Assembly (NCBI RefSeq): GCF_003185895.1
Contig: NZ_QHLY01000012.1
Span: 1,054,001-1,118,000 of the forward strand
DNA from: Cryobacterium arcticum
Lineage (GTDB): Bacteria; Actinomycetota; Actinomycetes; Actinomycetales; Microbacteriaceae
DNA length: 64,000 nucleotides
Direction: 5' to 3'
How positions within the stretch are numbered: position 1 is the stretch's first letter; each line of letters opens with the position of its first letter. Positions 9,239-18,612 of the stretch are shown here, piece by piece. The notes beneath the pieces are model-generated. The model saw only the letters and a list, made by a program, of their open reading frames with translations, made no database searches and was not told where the DNA came from. The translations under genes and the position numbers were made by a program.

Positions 9239-9550
9239 ATGTCAGTTGTCGTCGTCGCCGTCATCACCCCGCTGGAAGGCCACATCCAGAACGTCATCGA
9301 GGCCTTCGCGGCCGTGTCACCGAAGGTGCATGAAGAGTCCGGATGCGAGCTCTACGCGCTGCACCACGACGCTGACCAGGTCATCATGGTCGAGCGCTGG
9401 ACCAGCCAGGCGGACTTGGCTGCCCACGCCGCCGGCGCCCCGATCACCGAACTCAACGCGCTGCTCGCCGACCACGTGAGCGGCCCCACCGACGTGAGCG
9501 TTCTGGAGAACGTGCCGCTCGGCGACCCCACCAAGGGCACCATCCAGTAG
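9239..9550 (+). CDS. Small antibiotic-biosynthesis-monooxygenase (ABM) fold protein
   Basis: 103 aa, a dimeric ferredoxin-like fold predicted from VVVVAVITPLEGHIQNVIEAF, the HEESGCELYALHHD segment and VMVERW-like strand (VIMVERWTSQADLAAH), all typical of the YgiN/ABM family. Characterised relatives act on quinols or degrade haem; none can be assigned here. AGGGAG precedes the ATG. It stands alone between divergent ffh and convergent tetR-like gene. Confidence 0.85.
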   Translation: MSVVVVAVITPLEGHIQNVIEAFAAVSPKVHEESGCELYALHHDADQVIMVERWTSQADLAAHAAGAPITELNALLADHVSGPTDVSVLENVPLGDPTKGTIQ

Positions 9551-9574
9551 CCACGCTCACTCACGTCACCTGAG

Positions 9575-10192
9575 TCAGGGTGAAGGCTCGATCAAGCGCT
9601 GCACGGCGCGCACCACGCTCGCACGCCGGGCAGAGATCGCCGCGGCAGCCGGGACGGCGTGCGGTACCAGGGCCGACGACGGTTCATGCAGCCAGCAGGT
9701 GACGAGTCCGAAGATCAGTGCCGACAGATGCTCAGGGTCCCACGCCGGGTCCACCGCCCCGGCGCTCTGCATGGCGACGATGCGCCGGGCCTGCTCGGAG
9801 TGGAACTCCTCGACGATCTCGATCGACGGTGCCACCATCTCCTCGCCTTCCAGGCGCGCCCAATCGATCATGCGCAGGTGTTCGGGAAACTGCACCTGGT
9901 GGTCGTACAGGGCACCGGCGAACTCGGGCAGCCCAGCGTCGTCGCCCGGTTCGACGGCATGGGCGAATTCGAGCAGGTTGAGTTCGAGAACCGCGCTGAA
10001 GAGCTCTTCCTTCTTGCGGTAATAGGCGTAGAGCCGCTCCTTGCTGGCTGACGCGTCGCGAGCGATGCGGTCGATCCGAGCGCCGGCGAGCCCGAAGGCG
10101 GCGAACTCCTTGCGCGCGGCCAGGAGGATGCGTTGGCGGGTGGGCTCGGTCTCGTCCCCCCGCTGCCCGGTGCGGTGTGCCTCGGTTTTCAT
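9575..10192 (-). CDS. TetR-family transcriptional repressor
   Basis: 205 aa. The N-terminal helix-turn-helix spans about residues 12-60 (ILLAARKEFAAFGLAGARID followed by KERLYAYYRKKEELF). The C-terminal half is the ligand/dimer domain. It is divergent from an MFS pump gene with 47 bp between the starts and a perfect 18-bp palindrome in the middle, so it very likely represses itself and the pump. A TACACT -10 box (10199-10204) lies 6 nt before the ATG, implying a leaderless mRNA. Confidence 0.93.
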   Translation of the reverse strand: MKTEAHRTGQRGDETEPTRQRILLAARKEFAAFGLAGARIDRIARDASASKERLYAYYRKKEELFSAVLELNLLEFAHAVEPGDDAGLPEFAGALYDHQVQFPEHLRMIDWARLEGEEMVAPSIEIVEEFHSEQARRIVAMQSAGAVDPAWDPEHLSALIFGLVTCWLHEPSSALVPHAVPAAAAISARRASVVRAVQRLIEPSP

Positions 10193-10198
10193 GCTGCC

Positions 10199-10239
10199 AG
10201 TGTATCAAAACGAACTAGTTCGTTTGGTAGAGTGCTCGA
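10199..10239. promoter_or_regulatory. Divergent leaderless promoters with TetR-type operator
   Basis: An 18-bp perfect palindrome, AAACGAACTAGTTCGTTT, occupies 10208-10225. It sits between two outward-facing -10 boxes: TACACT (minus, 10199-10204) and TAGAGT (plus, 10228-10233). Each box is exactly 6 nt from its ATG. One bound repressor dimer would cover the spacers of both promoters. Confidence 0.85.
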
Positions 10240-11754
10240 ATGTCACAATCGAGCGCGACCGGCGTCCCCCCGGTTTCCACCCCAACATCCGCATCGTCTA
10301 CTCCCCCGGCGCAGTCCGCGACCGATCCTCGTCGCTGGTGGCTCCTGGCCATCGTGGCTCTCGCCCAGCTCACCGTCGTGCTCGACGGCACCATCGTCAA
10401 CATCGCCCTCCCCCACGCACAGACCGACCTCGGCATGAGCGACGGCGATCGCACCTGGGTCGTCACCCTGTACGCGCTCGTCTTCGGAGCGCTCCTGTTG
10501 CTCGGCGGACGGATCGCCGACTACTGGGGCCGCAAGCGCTCGTTCATCGTGGGTATGGGCGGCTTCGCCGTCGCATCGGTGCTCGGCGGCATCGCCCAGA
10601 GCACCTGGGAGCTCCTGGCCGCGCGCGGCCTGCAGGGCCTGTTCGCCGCGCTTCTCGCGCCGGCGTCACTCGCGCTGCTCACCGTGAACTTCCCCAGCGG
10701 CAAGGACCGGATCAAAGCGTTCTCGGTGTACGGCGCGATCGCCGGTGGTGGCGCCGCGGTCGGCCTGGTGCTCGGCGGCGTGCTCACCGAATACGCCAGC
10801 TGGCGCTGGTGCCTGCTCGTGAACGTGCCGATCGCCATCGTGGCCATTGCTGCCGCGATCCCGATCATCAAGGAGAGCAAGGCGCACGGAAACACCCGCT
10901 ACGACGTGCCGGGCGCCATCCTGGTCGCGCTGGGCCTCGGCTCCCTCGTCTTCGGCTTCGCGCAGGCCGAGAACGGCTGGTCTTCCTGGCAGGTGCTGGT
11001 CTTCATCCCGCTGGGCGTCGTGTTGCTGGCGCTCTTCGTGCTCGTCGAGGGTCGCTCGAACCACCCCCTGCTGCCGTTGCGCATCCTGGCGAACAAGGTG
11101 CGCGGTGGCGCATTCATCACCGGCACGCTCACGGGCGCGGCGCTCCTCGGCGGCCTGCTCTTCCTCACCTTCCACCTGCAGATCGTGCTGGGCTTCTCGC
11201 CCCTGCAATCCGGGCTGGCCTCGCTGCCGATGACGGCGATGATCATCGTCGGCGCCACGACGCTCTCGAAGTTCCTGCCTCGCGTCGGTGTGCGCATCCC
11301 GATGACCGTCGGCCCGATCGTGGTCGCTGCCGGCCTGCTCTACCTGTCGCGCATCACCGTCGACGGCAGCTATGTCGTCGAGGTCCTCCCCGGCCTGATC
11401 CTGATGGGCCTCGGCCTGGCCATGATCTTCGTGCCGCTGCAGAACGTCGCGCTCAGCGGCATCGACGCACACGACGCCGGCGCCGCCAGCGCCGCGGTCA
11501 CCGCAGTGCAACAGATCGGCGGGTCGATCGGCTCCGCCGTGTTCACGGTGCTGTACACCTCCGCCGTGGCGGCATCGCTCGCCGCCGGTGACGGCACCCC
11601 GGTCGCCCAGCTGGAAGCTTTCGTCGATGGCTACCAGGCGGCGTTCTTCTGGGCCGCCGTCGGCGTGTTCCTCGCGTCGCCGGTGTCGTTCTTCATGGTG
11701 CGCCCGAAGAAGCAGGACCTGCTCGGCACCGAGCCGGCCATGCACCTGGGCTGA
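10240..11754 (+). CDS. MFS multidrug efflux transporter, DHA2 (EmrB/QacA) type
   Basis: 504 aa with about 14 membrane helices. Conserved DHA2 motifs are LDGTIVNIALPHAQTDL in TM1 (motif D1) and GGRIADYWGRKRSF (motif A, about residue 90). It probably exports hydrophobic drugs by proton antiport. Control by the divergent TetR protein is strongly implied by the operator. A long terminator follows. Confidence 0.93.
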   Translation: MSQSSATGVPPVSTPTSASSTPPAQSATDPRRWWLLAIVALAQLTVVLDGTIVNIALPHAQTDLGMSDGDRTWVVTLYALVFGALLLLGGRIADYWGRKRSFIVGMGGFAVASVLGGIAQSTWELLAARGLQGLFAALLAPASLALLTVNFPSGKDRIKAFSVYGAIAGGGAAVGLVLGGVLTEYASWRWCLLVNVPIAIVAIAAAIPIIKESKAHGNTRYDVPGAILVALGLGSLVFGFAQAENGWSSWQVLVFIPLGVVLLALFVLVEGRSNHPLLPLRILANKVRGGAFITGTLTGAALLGGLLFLTFHLQIVLGFSPLQSGLASLPMTAMIIVGATTLSKFLPRVGVRIPMTVGPIVVAAGLLYLSRITVDGSYVVEVLPGLILMGLGLAMIFVPLQNVALSGIDAHDAGAASAAVTAVQQIGGSIGSAVFTVLYTSAVAASLAAGDGTPVAQLEAFVDGYQAAFFWAAVGVFLASPVSFFMVRPKKQDLLGTEPAMHLG

Positions 11755-11774
11755 TCAGAAGACCCGCACCACCA

Positions 11775-11806
11775 CGAAGGCCCCCCGGATTTCCGGGGGG
11801 CCTTCG
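11775..11806 (+). terminator. Rho-independent terminator of the MFS gene
   Basis: A 14-bp perfect GC-rich stem (11775-11788 with 11793-11806) and a 4-nt loop lie 20 nt after the MFS stop and 18 nt before the end of the convergent DUF2004 gene. There is no long T-run on either side, so it may serve both directions. Confidence 0.88.
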
Positions 11807-11823
11807 GCGTCAACGCGGAACGT

Positions 11824-12330
11824 TCAGCCCTCGATGGACAGCGCGATGGTGTCACCGTGCACGTCGAGGGTGACGACGAGGAGGGCATCGGTGTCATTGG
11901 GGCTGATCGAATAGTCGAGCACGGCGAAGTGCTGGTCGTTGCCGATGTGGTGCGGGTGGAAGCCGATGCGCTGCAGTTGGATGGAGCGCAGGAAGTCGAT
12001 CTGCTTGTCACCGGAGTCCCAGATCAGGGCGTCCTCGAGAACTTCTTCGTCGAGTTCTTCGAACTGGGCCGTGATGAATTGGCTGGTCACTGACACCTCG
12101 GCGCTCAGGTCGGCCACGAGGGACTCCCGAGCCTGCGAGTCGAGGTCCTCGAGGGCGTTGATCATGGCGGCCACGATGTCGAGGGCCTCGACGGTGACGG
12201 TGTCTTCCTCGGGCGAACTCACGTCGATCTCGACGTTCTGGTCGCCGAGCTCGGCGGTGTCGGACCAGTACACCTCGCCGCTGTCGTCGTCGCTGCCGAG
12301 GATTCCGAAGAAGTCGTGTTCGATGGTCAT
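11824..12330 (-). CDS. Acidic DUF2004-like protein
   Basis: 168 aa, strongly acidic, no signal peptide or membrane segment. The pattern (MTIEHDFFGILG, then alternating strands and helices, ending in DALLVVTLDVHGDTIALS) resembles the DUF2004 family, whose function is unknown. It starts 10 nt after the ftsY stop on the same strand, so it probably shares ftsY's transcript. Family call is from memory and moderate. Confidence 0.7.
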   Translation of the reverse strand: MTIEHDFFGILGSDDDSGEVYWSDTAELGDQNVEIDVSSPEEDTVTVEALDIVAAMINALEDLDSQARESLVADLSAEVSVTSQFITAQFEELDEEVLEDALIWDSGDKQIDFLRSIQLQRIGFHPHHIGNDQHFAVLDYSISPNDTDALLVVTLDVHGDTIALSIEG

Positions 12331-12339
12331 GAGTGCGTC

Positions 12340-13215
12340 CTATCCGACGAGGTTCTGCGCGAAGACGTGCGGGGTGAACCCGGTGAGGTCGTTGATGCCC
12401 TCACCCTGCCCGACGAGTTTGATGGGGATACCGGTCTTCTCCTGCACAGCCAGCACGAATCCGCCCTTGGCCGAGCCGTCGAGTTTGGTCAGGACAAGGC
12501 CGGTCACCCCGGCGTGCTGGATGAAGGCCTCGGCCTGGGCGAGGCCGTTCTGGCCGGTGGTGGCGTCGAGCACGAGCAGCACCTCGGAGATCGGGGTCTG
12601 CTTCTCGATCACCCGTCGGATCTTGGTGAGCTCGTCCATGAGCCCGCCCTTGGTCTGCAGCCGGCCGGCGGTATCGATGATCACGATCTCGGTGCCGGTG
12701 TTGATCGCGCGTTCCACGGTTTGGAAAGCGACGGATGCCGGGTCCTGGCCCTGGGCCTGCGGTTTCACGATCTGGGCGCCGGCCCGGTCGGCCCAGGTGG
12801 CGAGCTGCTCGACGGCCGCGGCCCGGAAGGTGTCTGCAGCACCGATCAGAACGCTGCGGTCGTAGACGCGCAGGAACTTGGCGAACTTGCCGATCGTGGT
12901 GGTCTTGCCCACCCCGTTCACGCCGACCACCAGCACCACGGCGGGCCGGGCGCTGAGGTTGAGGGTGGAGTCGAGCACCGACAGGCGTTCCTCGATGCCC
13001 TCGCGGAGCATCCGCTGCAGGTCCTTGGGGTCTGTGGTGTTGTACCGCGACACCTTCGCCCGCAGGTCCTTGACGATCGCGTCGGTGACATCGGGACCGA
13101 AATCGGCAGTGATCAGCGCGTCCTCGAGGTCGTCCCAGGTGTCTGCGTCGATCGTCTTCTTCGCGAACATTCCGCGCAAAGCGCCGGAAAGGGACCACGG
13201 GGTGCGTTCTGCCAT
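12340..13215 (-). CDS. ftsY: Signal recognition particle receptor FtsY
   Basis: 291 aa NG-domain GTPase. GVNGVGKTTTIGKFAKF (P loop, about residue 100), DTAGRLQTKGGLMDEL and TKLDGSAKGGF are the SRP-receptor motifs. It lacks the long acidic A domain of E. coli FtsY, so membrane contact probably uses the short amphipathic N-terminus. It docks the ribosome-Ffh complex at SecYEG. Confidence 0.96.
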   Translation of the reverse strand: MAERTPWSLSGALRGMFAKKTIDADTWDDLEDALITADFGPDVTDAIVKDLRAKVSRYNTTDPKDLQRMLREGIEERLSVLDSTLNLSARPAVVLVVGVNGVGKTTTIGKFAKFLRVYDRSVLIGAADTFRAAAVEQLATWADRAGAQIVKPQAQGQDPASVAFQTVERAINTGTEIVIIDTAGRLQTKGGLMDELTKIRRVIEKQTPISEVLLVLDATTGQNGLAQAEAFIQHAGVTGLVLTKLDGSAKGGFVLAVQEKTGIPIKLVGQGEGINDLTGFTPHVFAQNLVG

Positions 13216-13432
13216 GGTCCAAGGCTAGTCGGCAGAGCACTGCCGCGCGCACCCGCACGCTAGAGCGGTACCCCCTGTTCGCCCGGTGTTCCTGGTTTGG
13301 CCCCTGCGGGGTGGCGGTTGGCTGGGGCGCTGGGTATCTTCGCGGGTGACGCCGCAGCGTCCGCGGCGCGTCGTCCGGCGCGTCGTTCGCGGCGCAGCCT
13401 GCCAGGCGAGCTACCCGTCGAAAGGATGCCCG

Positions 13433-14896
13433 ATGTCCCCCACCCCAGACTCCTCGTCGTCCGGCGCTGCCTCCACAGGCACTGCATCCACCGGCCCTGC
13501 CACCGGTGCCCGTCCGACCTTGGCCGCACTGGCCGGCCAGCTCGAGGGCACGGTTGTGCTTCCCGGCGACGTCGGCTGGGACGACGCCCGCACCGCCTGG
13601 AACCTGGCCGTGGACCAGCAGCCCAGCGCCGTCGCCTTTCCACGCTCGGTGCGAGACCTGCGACAGATCATCGCTACGGCCGCAGCCGGTGGGTTGGGCG
13701 TCACCGCGCAACCCAGGGGGCACAGCCCGAGCGATGGCCTGACCGGGCAGATCCTGGTGCGCACGAGCGCCTTCGACGAGATCACTGTGAACGTCGTGGG
13801 CAGATTCGCCCGGGTGGGCGCCGGGGTTCCCTGGGGAACGCTGCTGAACCGTCTGAACGGCAGCGGCCTGATCGCCCTCGCCGGCACCAATCCCGACGTC
13901 AGCGTGGCCGGTTACCTGCTCTCGGGCGGGCATTCCTGGTTCAGCCGGTGGAAGGGCCTCGCCGCCCACTCCATCCGTGCCGTCGAGCTCGTCGACGCGT
14001 CCGGCGTGCTGCGTCGCGTGACCCGCGAGAGCGATGCCGACCTGCTCTGGGCTCTGCGCGGCGCCGCCGGCCTGTTCGGGGTGGTCACAACGCTGGAGAT
14101 CGACCTCTACCCCGCCGCCGAGCTGTTCGGCGGCAAGCTGCTGTTCCCCGCCGAGTCGGCTGAGGTGGTGCTCGAGGCCGCCGTGGAGGTGCTGCTGGAT
14201 GCGCCGCCCGAGCTCAGCCTGTTCCTGGGGCTGATCAATATGCCCGACGTGGAACAGGTCCCGGAGATGCTGCGTGGGAGGAGTTTCACCCAGGTCGACG
14301 CCGTGTTCGTGGGGTCGGCGGAGGCCGGCGAGGCCCTCCTCGCGCCCCTGCTGTCGATCGCGCCGGTGATCGCGAACTTCACCCGACCGTTCCCGATCGG
14401 TGAACTGGGCGATGTGTCGGCGGAGCCCCAGGAGCCATCCGCCGCGCTGGACTGGGGCACAGCGGTCACCGAACTGGACTCGGCGACCATCGCTGCACTG
14501 GTCGGGGCGTTTCACACGGCGAGCTACGCCGGTCTCACCCTGATTCAGCTGCGGCCACTCGGCGGGTTGATCGGTGATGCCGGTCACGGCGCAGACGGGG
14601 TCGTCGGACACCTGGACGCGGGCTTCCTGCTCTTCGCCGCGGCGGTCCTGCCGCCCGGCGCTCCTGCCCCGTCTGAGGCCGATTCCCACCTGCTCTTCCA
14701 GCCGCTGGAAGACACCCTCCAGGCCGTCAGCATTCAGCGCAGCGTGCCCTCGCTACTCACCACCGGGCAGGATCTCAGCCACGCGTTCGAACCCGCCGCC
14801 CTGCAGAGGCTGGCCGAAATCAAGCGCAGGGTCGACCCGGGAAACCTGTTCCGCAGCAACCATCCGCTGCCGGCCGGGAACGACGACCAGACCTGA
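13433..14896 (+). CDS. FAD-linked oxidase (BBE/FAD_binding_4 type)
   Basis: 487 aa from the ATG at 13433 with GAAAGGA upstream; a longer frame to 13286 has no coding character. A low-complexity Ser/Thr/Ala N-terminus precedes the FAD-binding domain: PRSVRDLRQII, PRGHSPSDGL (His at the place where related enzymes bind FAD covalently), GAGVPWGTLLNRL and GAAGLFGVVTTLEIDLYP. The C-terminus RRVDPGNLFRSNHPL is the usual berberine-bridge-type ending. Substrate unknown, likely an alcohol or sugar. It is convergent with smc, 26 nt apart. Confidence 0.88.
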   Translation: MSPTPDSSSSGAASTGTASTGPATGARPTLAALAGQLEGTVVLPGDVGWDDARTAWNLAVDQQPSAVAFPRSVRDLRQIIATAAAGGLGVTAQPRGHSPSDGLTGQILVRTSAFDEITVNVVGRFARVGAGVPWGTLLNRLNGSGLIALAGTNPDVSVAGYLLSGGHSWFSRWKGLAAHSIRAVELVDASGVLRRVTRESDADLLWALRGAAGLFGVVTTLEIDLYPAAELFGGKLLFPAESAEVVLEAAVEVLLDAPPELSLFLGLINMPDVEQVPEMLRGRSFTQVDAVFVGSAEAGEALLAPLLSIAPVIANFTRPFPIGELGDVSAEPQEPSAALDWGTAVTELDSATIAALVGAFHTASYAGLTLIQLRPLGGLIGDAGHGADGVVGHLDAGFLLFAAAVLPPGAPAPSEADSHLLFQPLEDTLQAVSIQRSVPSLLTTGQDLSHAFEPAALQRLAEIKRRVDPGNLFRSNHPLPAGNDDQT

Positions 14897-14922
14897 GACT
14901 CCGCGCCCGCCGGCCCGTGCGG

Positions 14923-17900
14923 TCAGGACGCCTGTTCGTCCTCACGCACGATGCGCTGGCCCACCACCGCCGACACGCCGTCCTGGCGCATCGACACACC
15001 ATAGAGCGCGTCGGCGATCTCCATGGTGCGTTTCTGGTGGGTGATCACGATGAGCTGGCTGGTGGTGCGCAGGTCTTCGAAGATGGTCAGCAACCGGCCC
15101 AGGTTGGCGTCGTCGAGCGCGGCCTCCACCTCGTCCATGATGTAGAACGGGCTCGGCCTCGCTTTGAAGATCGCGATCAACAGGGCCACCGCGGCCAGGG
15201 AGCGTTCCCCGCCGGACAGCAGCGACAGCCGTTCGATCTTCTTGCCGGCCGGCTTCACCGACACCTCGATACCCGTCGTGAGCATGTGGTCGGGGTCGGT
15301 GAGCGAGATGCTGCCGCTGCCGCCCGGAAAGAGCACCGGGAACACCTCGGCGAATGCGGCCTGGGTGTCATCGAAGGCGCTGGCGAAGATGGCGCCCATC
15401 TTGACGTCGATGTCGTCGATGATCGTGAGCAGGTCAGCCCTGGTGGTGGTGAGGTCGGTGAGCTGCTCGGTCAGGAACGCATGCCGCTGCTCCAGGGCGG
15501 CGAACTCCTCCAGGGCGAGCGGATTGATCCGGCCGAGCCTGGCATACTTGCGCTCCGCTGCCGCCAACCGCAACTGCTGCTCCGCCCGGTCATAGGGCTC
15601 GGGGTCGTCACCGTCGGCCGCGAGCAACGGCTGCTCTGGACCGTACTCGGCCACGAGCACGTCCTCGACGAGGCCCAGCTCGTTCGCGGCGCGTTCGAGC
15701 AACGCCGACAACTGCAGTTTCTTCTCGTAAATCTGCAGCTCGAGCCCGTGCACGTTCTCGGTGACGGCCTGCAGCCGGGTGCGCAGGCCGCTCTCTGCGC
15801 GGCGCAGGCCGCTGAGTTCGTCGTTCTGGCTGGCGCGTTCCGCCTCGGCGGCGGCCAGCCGCTGGCGGGCGTCGGCGACGGCGCTGTCCACGGAGGCCAG
15901 CACGGGTGGCAAGGCGTCGGCCACACCGGAGGCGGCATCCACCTGGCGGCGCCGGATGACCGCCCGGCGGGCGGCAGCGTCGGCCTCTGCCCGGTCGGTT
16001 TCCAACTGCCGGGTGAGTGAGGCAACCCGTGCCTCTCCGCTGCGCAGGCGCTCCCGGGCGGTGTCAACCTGCAGCCGGGCTTCGATCTCGCGCTCCCGTG
16101 CCCGGTCCAGTTCGGCAGCCAGGAGGTCCCTGGCGCTGACGTCGAGGATCGGGCGCGGTTGGGAACGTTGCGTGTCCAGCGCCGCACGGCTGCGCTCTGC
16201 GGCGCTCTCGGCCTCGGCGACTCCGGCGGCGGCGGCGTCCGCTGCGGCGGACAGGCGGTCGAACTCCGCGGCCGCCGCATCCGCCTGCACGGTCAACCGG
16301 TTGCGTCGGTCCGACTTGGCCGTCTCGCGGCTGGTGCGCTCCCGGAGTGCCGCGGAGGCTGTCGTCGCCTGCTGTTTGGCGGTGGCGAGCATCGTGCGCT
16401 GTTCGCCGAGGTCGCCGGAGAGCCGGGTGATCTGCGATGTCACCTCGCCCAGTCGATTCTCCGCCGTGTCTCGCTCGGTGACGAGTTCGAGTTTGCTGGG
16501 TGCGGCGCCGGATCCGCCGCGCAGGGCGTGCTCGGTGAGCACGTCGCCGGCCCGGGTGATCACGGTGACCGGGCGGGCCGCGCCGGTCAGGAGCGCATCC
16601 GCCACCGCGACGGCAGTCTCGAGGTCGTCGACGATGACGGTGTCGGCGAGCAGGCCCAGGATGCCGGCCGGCGCGTCGACCACGGTGGCCGCGGCAACCG
16701 CACCGGGAGGGGCGGTCTCGGCCCCGCCTAGCGCTGCTGGCCGTTCCGTTGCCCCGGTGAGCACGAGTTCGACCCGGCCGAGGTGGTGCAGGCCCGCGTG
16801 TTCGAGCGCACTGACGGCGGCGCCTCTGTCGTCTGCGGCGACGGCGTCGGCGAGCGACCCCAGCGCGGCGGCAATGGCGCGTTCGAAGCCGGGCTGCACC
16901 CGCATCCGTTCTGCGACGAGCCCGCTGATGCCGGTCAGCCTGGCATCGATCAGGGCGGAGGAGCCGTCCTTCTGGCCGAGGGCGAGGCTGAGGGCGCCGG
17001 TGCGGGCGGCCAGGGCGTCACGTTCACGCTCTTGGTCGTGCAGCAGTTCACGCAGCCGGTCGATCTCGCTCTCGGCACGAGTGACCTCGGCCTGTGCCAG
17101 TTCGAGCACCTCGTCGAGGTCGACGTCGGGGTCGTCGCCGTCGTCGTCGGAATCGAGCGCGTCCAGCTGCGCGCGGGCGGTGGCGAGTCTGTCGCGGGCG
17201 GCATCGAGGGCGTTCTGCTGCCGCAGCACTTCGCCCCGCACCGCGGCGAGTCGGGAGGCGGCGGCGTCGGACTGGCCGGCCAGCTGGGACACCTGCAGGT
17301 CGTGGCGGGAGACGAGCGCCGACTGGGCGGAGATCTCCTCGTCGACGGCATCCAGATCGCGCCGCACGGCGGCCGTGCCGGTTCGGGCTGTGGCCCAGGC
17401 CTCTTCGGCGGCAGTGATGCCGGCTCGCAGGCGGGTCACCTCGGCCGCGGCGTCGGCCACCCGCTGCGGAGAGACGCTCGAGGAGCGCTCGGCGGGTTCG
17501 GCTTGCGAACCCAGCAACGCCAAGCGCTGGTTGGCGAGGGTGTACAGGCTGCGCAACCGTTCCTGGGCGGATTCCAGCCCGAAGGCCGTGCGTCGGGCCA
17601 GGTCGACGGCGTCACCGACCTGCGCTTCTTCCAACCGCCGCACCCGCACCTGGTTGTGGTCGAGCTGTTCCTGCAGGACGATGCGCTCAGAGTGCCGTTC
17701 GCTCTCGGTGCGCCCGTGGGTGTCCAGCGCGCCGCGGAGTGTGACGACATCGTCGGCGAGCAGCCGGGCGCGGGCGTCGCGCACCGTCGCGGCGATCTGC
17801 TGGGCTTCCCTGGCCACTTGGGCCTGCTGGCCGAGTGGTTTGAGCTGGCGGCGGATCTCCCCAGCGAGGTCGCTGAGGCGGGTGAGGTTCGCCTGCATCG

Positions 17901-18447
17901 CCTCGAGCTTGCGCACCGTCTTCTCCTTGCGGCGGCGGTGCTTGAGGATGCCGGCGGCCTCTTCGATGAAGCCCCGGCGGTCCTCGGGGCTCGCGCGCAG
18001 CACGGCATCCAGCTGGCCCTGGCCCACGATGACGTGCATCTCCCGGCCGAGCCCGGAGTCGCTGAGGAGTTCCTGCACATCGAGGAGCCGGCAGGTGCGG
18101 CCGTTGATGGCGTATTCGCTGGCCCCGTTGCGGAACAGGGTGCGGGAGATGGTCACCTCGGCATACTCGATCGGCAGGGCGCCGTCACTGTTGTCGATGG
18201 AGAGGGTCACCTCGGCACGGCCGAGCGGGCCTCGGGTAGAGGTGCCGGCGAAGATGACGTCTTCCATCTTGCCGCCACGCAGGGTCTTGACCCCTTGCTC
18301 CCCCATGACCCAGGCGAGCGCGTCGACCACATTGGACTTGCCGGAGCCGTTCGGGCCGACCACACAGGTGACACCGGGTTCGAAAGCGAAGGTCGTCGAT
18401 TGTGCGAAGGACTTGAAACCCTTGAGGGTGAGACTCTTCAGGTACAA
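14923..18447 (-). CDS. smc: Chromosome segregation ATPase SMC
   Basis: 1174 aa from a TTG at 18447 (GGAAGGAC upstream), which gives the family start MYLKSLTLKGFKSFA; a frame from 18495 adds 16 residues unlike the family. The Walker A GPNGSGKSNVVDAL is near residue 35. Two coiled-coil arms flank a hinge around residues 500-660. The signature LSGGERSLAAVALL and Walker B YIMDEVEAALDD lie at the C-terminus. With ScpA/ScpB it compacts and segregates the chromosome. It follows mutM and rnc in the usual actinobacterial order, with a plus-strand GNAT gene inserted. Confidence 0.96.
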   Translation of the reverse strand: MYLKSLTLKGFKSFAQSTTFAFEPGVTCVVGPNGSGKSNVVDALAWVMGEQGVKTLRGGKMEDVIFAGTSTRGPLGRAEVTLSIDNSDGALPIEYAEVTISRTLFRNGASEYAINGRTCRLLDVQELLSDSGLGREMHVIVGQGQLDAVLRASPEDRRGFIEEAAGILKHRRRKEKTVRKLEAMQANLTRLSDLAGEIRRQLKPLGQQAQVAREAQQIAATVRDARARLLADDVVTLRGALDTHGRTESERHSERIVLQEQLDHNQVRVRRLEEAQVGDAVDLARRTAFGLESAQERLRSLYTLANQRLALLGSQAEPAERSSSVSPQRVADAAAEVTRLRAGITAAEEAWATARTGTAAVRRDLDAVDEEISAQSALVSRHDLQVSQLAGQSDAAASRLAAVRGEVLRQQNALDAARDRLATARAQLDALDSDDDGDDPDVDLDEVLELAQAEVTRAESEIDRLRELLHDQERERDALAARTGALSLALGQKDGSSALIDARLTGISGLVAERMRVQPGFERAIAAALGSLADAVAADDRGAAVSALEHAGLHHLGRVELVLTGATERPAALGGAETAPPGAVAAATVVDAPAGILGLLADTVIVDDLETAVAVADALLTGAARPVTVITRAGDVLTEHALRGGSGAAPSKLELVTERDTAENRLGEVTSQITRLSGDLGEQRTMLATAKQQATTASAALRERTSRETAKSDRRNRLTVQADAAAAEFDRLSAAADAAAAGVAEAESAAERSRAALDTQRSQPRPILDVSARDLLAAELDRAREREIEARLQVDTARERLRSGEARVASLTRQLETDRAEADAAARRAVIRRRQVDAASGVADALPPVLASVDSAVADARQRLAAAEAERASQNDELSGLRRAESGLRTRLQAVTENVHGLELQIYEKKLQLSALLERAANELGLVEDVLVAEYGPEQPLLAADGDDPEPYDRAEQQLRLAAAERKYARLGRINPLALEEFAALEQRHAFLTEQLTDLTTTRADLLTIIDDIDVKMGAIFASAFDDTQAAFAEVFPVLFPGGSGSISLTDPDHMLTTGIEVSVKPAGKKIERLSLLSGGERSLAAVALLIAIFKARPSPFYIMDEVEAALDDANLGRLLTIFEDLRTTSQLIVITHQKRTMEIADALYGVSMRQDGVSAVVGQRIVREDEQAS

Positions 18448-18612
18448 CGCGCCCGTCCTTCCCGCATTCGTGGACCACAACGTACTGGTACCCACGGTAC
18501 CGGACTCCCGGTCGTTTACTGGGAACGGCCCGCTGGACGGGCCGCGACCGGCCCGGTTTCCTCACCCGGGGAGCCTGTCGTTCCCCTCGGGCTGGGTCTA
18601 TGCTCTGCGGAC

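Noticed and set aside
12401-14689. 762-codon minus frame covering ftsY and the FAD oxidase
   Set aside because: Crosses genes on both strands and has Arg/Gly/Pro-rich composition typical of a shadow.
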